Positions 61,563 to 64,000 of a stretch of DNA of 64,000 nt are shown in pieces; the first letter of the stretch is position 1; each line of letters opens with the position of its first letter. Below the pieces are notes generated by a model. The model did not search any database and was not told the origin of the DNA. It saw only the letters and a program-made list of their open reading frames with translations. The stretch is from Adlercreutzia mucosicola DSM 19490 (lineage in GTDB: Bacteria > Actinomycetota > Coriobacteriia > Coriobacteriales > Eggerthellaceae). A program made the translations under genes and the position numbers. The stretch lies in the NCBI RefSeq assembly GCF_000422625.1, contig NZ_AUGK01000005.1, positions 243,996 to 307,995 of the forward strand. Direction: 5' to 3'.

Positions 61563-62999
61563 TCAGAACCTGAAATAAATAAACGGGTGATAACCACCAG
61601 CGGACAGTCGCACGATGCACCAGACAAGACCGATAAAGGCCAGCACGTAAAGCAGGGCAGAGACGATCTTCCAGGGAAGCGTCAAATCCGCTGAACTATA
61701 GAGGATCTCCCGAAGTTTGTCGGCAATGGGCACGATCGGCCCGCTGCCGACAACAGCGGCCGCCAACATAGTCAAAAACCAAGGAGTGAGCTGCTCGTAA
61801 AACAGCGCAGTATGCGCCCCGGAGAAGTCGAAGCCGAAAAACATGCTTCCGAAATAACTGAGCGCGTAGGGCAGCGTGTCTGCCCTAAACAGAACAAAGC
61901 CGAGAGTTACCACGAGAATCGTGTATAAATGGCCGAAGAATTTCGGCATTCTCTTAAGGATCGGGACATACTCCTCAATGAGTAGGAAAAGCCCGTGCCA
62001 CAAACCCCAAACCACAAATGTCCAGCTCGCTCCATGCCAAAGGCCGCACAGGAAAAACACCGTGAGGCGATTCAAGACCGCACGGGGCTTGCCCTTCCGA
62101 TTGCCGCCCAGGGGGATGTAGAGATACTCCTTGAACCAAGTGGAGAGCGAGATATGCCACCGGCGCCAGAAATCTTGGACGTTCAAGGCGCTATAGGGGT
62201 AATTGAAGTTCTCCTTGAACTTGAACCCGAACATCATCCCGAGGCCGAGCGCCATGTCGGAATAGCCGCTGAAGTCGTAGTAGATCTGGAAGATATAGGC
62301 GATGGCCCCGAGCCATGCGGTCAGAATGCACAACTCGGAGGAAGGGGTCGAGAACATGACATCGGCAACCTGCCCCATGGTATCGGCAATGAGCACCTTC
62401 TTTGCGAGTCCGCAGATGAAACGCCTGAGTCCATGGGCGATGTTCTCGACACTTTGCCGCCTACCAACGATCATCTCCTCGATATCGCGATATTTGACAA
62501 TGGGACCCGCGATAAGCTGCGGGAAAAATGAGATGTAAAGCAGCACGTAGAAGAAGTTCCGCTGCACGGCGACCGCGCCACGATACACGTCTATAACGTA
62601 TGAGAGCGCCTGAAACGTGAAGAACGATATGCCTATGGGGAGGGCGATGGCGGGCACGGGCAGACTGGTTCCGAAGGCGGTGTTGCAAGTATCGACGATC
62701 ATCCCCGAGTACTTGAACACCACCAACAAACCCAAATTTGCGACAATAGCCATGATTACCGCGAACCTGTTCTTGCCTTCCGCATGCTTTGGCGTCTTGG
62801 AAATCCAAAGCGCACAGAGGTAATTCATCAACGAGCTTCCAAGCATCAGGAAGACGTACACCGGCTCCCCGTAGGCGTAGAAGGTCAGACTCGCGATGAT
62901 GAGCAGGGCGTTTTTAGCCTTCAAGGAAGGCACAACGGTATAGAGGAGGAACACCCCCGCCAAAAACGTACACAAGAATACTATTGAGCTAAAAACCAT
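61563..62999 (-). CDS. MBOAT family O-acyltransferase (AlgI-like)
   Basis: The 478-residue protein has about twelve membrane helices and the MBOAT core: PIGISFFTFQALSYVIDVYRG, FPQLIAGPIVKY, YYDFSGYSDMALGLGMMFGF, DFWRRWHISLSTWFKEYLYIPLGG and the catalytic histidine in LCGLWHGASWTF. AlgI-like members move acyl groups across the membrane for polysaccharide or teichoic-acid O-acetylation. It is followed ten bases later by the AlgX-like gene. The first ATG is used. Confidence 0.92.
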   Translation of the reverse strand: MVFSSIVFLCTFLAGVFLLYTVVPSLKAKNALLIIASLTFYAYGEPVYVFLMLGSSLMNYLCALWISKTPKHAEGKNRFAVIMAIVANLGLLVVFKYSGMIVDTCNTAFGTSLPVPAIALPIGISFFTFQALSYVIDVYRGAVAVQRNFFYVLLYISFFPQLIAGPIVKYRDIEEMIVGRRQSVENIAHGLRRFICGLAKKVLIADTMGQVADVMFSTPSSELCILTAWLGAIAYIFQIYYDFSGYSDMALGLGMMFGFKFKENFNYPYSALNVQDFWRRWHISLSTWFKEYLYIPLGGNRKGKPRAVLNRLTVFFLCGLWHGASWTFVVWGLWHGLFLLIEEYVPILKRMPKFFGHLYTILVVTLGFVLFRADTLPYALSYFGSMFFGFDFSGAHTALFYEQLTPWFLTMLAAAVVGSGPIVPIADKLREILYSSADLTLPWKIVSALLYVLAFIGLVWCIVRLSAGGYHPFIYFRF

Positions 63000-63040
63000 G
63001 AGCTAATCTCGATACCGTATCGGCTTCAACATCAGAGACG

Positions 63041-64000
63041 CTAGATGGCAACACGATGCCAGGGGGAATCAGCGGGGCACCGGTCCGTGTACCCCGGCCC
63101 TCCCGGCGCATGGATGGGCCTGGCAAAATAGCTCTCCGAGCGATGGTTCTTCTCCCACTCGGGGTCATAGACGAGCCCGTCAATCTCGGCCCAGCCATGA
63201 CCGCCGCTATTGCACGCGTACACGTTCTCGTAACCGATAGCCTTGGCCATGAACGCCATTGCCGCAGCGCAGCTCAGGCAGTTCCCCCCGCGGCCCACGA
63301 AGATGTCGTCGGCGTAGATGGTCTCCCAGCCGCTGGCCCTCATGTGGGGCACACGCGGGTTGTACTCGGGGAAGTCGTCGCGGATGTGCACGTAGGCGGC
63401 CCACAGCTTCTGCTCCTTGGTCATGGAGGGGTCGGTGCACAGCTCGACCTCCCTGAGGGCGCGGGCGTAGACGGCCGCGTGGGCCTCCGACACCGGCAGC
63501 CAGGCGCCCGAGGAGGCGAACACGTAGGTCTTGCCGTCGATGGTGCGCGCGCCGGTGGCCATCACGCCGTCGGCGTCCATCCAGTACCAGGTGCCGCCCA
63601 GGTCGAGCCAGCCGGTGTGGGCCACGCCGCCGGGGCCGCCGTAGAACCACGCGCCGCCGAACTGCTGCCAGCCGGCGAGGGGGCGGCCCTGGGCGTCGCG
63701 CAGGACGACCGCGCCGCCCTCCCGGGTGCCCACCCGCGCGATGGCGCCGGAGGAGGACGCGTAGCCCACCTCGCCGCCGCCGAGGTCGACGACCGCGTCG
63801 GAGGCCATGGCGCCCGAGGCGCCGAAGGAGTAGAGGGCCCCGCCGACGCTCTCGACGCCGCCCGCGGCCATGGCGCCGGAGGGCCGCAGCCAGTACCAGG
63901 CGCCCCCGTCGAGCAGCCAGCCGGTGGCCATGGCGCCGGAGGGCCGCAGGTAGTACCAGTCGCCGCCGACGCGCTGCCAGCCGGTGAGCATGGCGCCCGA
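63041..64000 (-). CDS. Cell-wall-repeat protein with transglutaminase-like domain, N-terminal part missing
   Basis: The frame is open to the window edge, so only the C-terminal 319 residues are seen. About eight 20-residue cell-wall/choline-binding-type repeats come first (GGDWYYLRPSGAMATGW, GGAWYWLRPSGAMAAG and so on, about 1-165 of the visible part). The C-terminal domain looks like a transglutaminase/cysteine-protease fold with catalytic Cys in GGNCLSCAAAMAFM, His in SGGHGWAEI and Asp in LVYDPEW. The repeats bind cell-wall glycans and the domain may cut or link peptides. The end is 41 bp before the MBOAT start; the gene is likely co-directional with the envelope cluster. Confidence 0.82.
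   Translation of the reverse strand, partial: SGAMLTGWQRVGGDWYYLRPSGAMATGWLLDGGAWYWLRPSGAMAAGGVESVGGALYSFGASGAMASDAVVDLGGGEVGYASSSGAIARVGTREGGAVVLRDAQGRPLAGWQQFGGAWFYGGPGGVAHTGWLDLGGTWYWMDADGVMATGARTIDGKTYVFASSGAWLPVSEAHAAVYARALREVELCTDPSMTKEQKLWAAYVHIRDDFPEYNPRVPHMRASGWETIYADDIFVGRGGNCLSCAAAMAFMAKAIGYENVYACNSGGHGWAEIDGLVYDPEWEKNHRSESYFARPIHAPGGPGYTDRCPADSPWHRVAI

Overview
The window is GC-rich, gene-dense bacterial chromosome. Its content points to an anaerobic gut-type actinobacterium of the Eggerthellaceae (Coriobacteriia): several Tat-exported FAD reductases, two of them divergent from LuxR-type regulators with a multi-pass membrane domain, many multiheme cytochromes, a periplasmic nitrate-to-ammonia pathway, and a eukaryote-type NADP isocitrate dehydrogenase. 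The genus cannot be fixed from the sequence alone.

Layout. 1-8.9 kb (all minus): shikimate genes aroK (partial), aroC and aroE with asnS between them, a YqeG-type HAD phosphatase, mltG, ruvX, and a TelA/XpaC pair. 9.0-12.6 kb: membrane LuxR regulator divergent from a Tat FAD lipoprotein. 12.9-21.1 kb (minus): alaS, AI-2E-type permease, DUF948-like protein, rarA, a repeat-rich gap with a candidate small RNA, galU. 21.2-28.8 kb: flavin redox island with apbE, a tandem MarR regulator, a four-gene operon (multiheme anchor, FMN-binding lipoprotein, FAD reductase, membrane protein) and a divergent polytopic membrane protein. 29-30 kb: agmatinase-like enzyme, then a 1-kb gap with repeats. 30.9-42.8 kb (all minus): nitrate ammonification, in transcription order napG, napA, napB-like, napD, napH, nrfA, ccmE, ccmF, ccmA, ccmB, ccmC, ccmD-like. 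43-49 kb: MocR regulator, tRNA-Ala, veg, an SDR, a D-2-hydroxyacid dehydrogenase, and a Vsr/DUF559-like nuclease gene bracketed by two inverted-repeat elements. 49.5-54 kb: hexaheme lipoprotein, third FAD reductase, second membrane LuxR regulator. 54.3-58.9 kb: cyclophilin, icd, recQ. 59.1-64 kb (minus): envelope cluster with DUF348 lipoprotein, AlgX/AlgJ-like protein, MBOAT acyltransferase and a cell-wall-repeat transglutaminase cut by the window edge.

How it fits together. NapA/B/D/G/H and NrfA would reduce nitrate to ammonia outside the membrane, and the linked Ccm genes would attach the haems. The Ccm set has a CXXXY-type CcmE and no CcmG/CcmH, which matches the reduced System I variant. 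The FAD enzymes look like dedicated terminal reductases for organic acceptors, fed by multihaem or FMN carriers. ApbE can flavinylate the FMN-binding lipoprotein.

The least explained content lies between genes. Several loci carry about 90-170 bp elements bounded by inverted 22-32 nt arms, often with a third arm copy. Arm sequences mostly differ between loci, but one family (core GAGTTATGAGCGTC) occurs at three loci and brackets the nuclease gene on both sides. There are also GGGGACGG repeats, CTTCAG-centred palindromes and a 17-bp tandem repeat.
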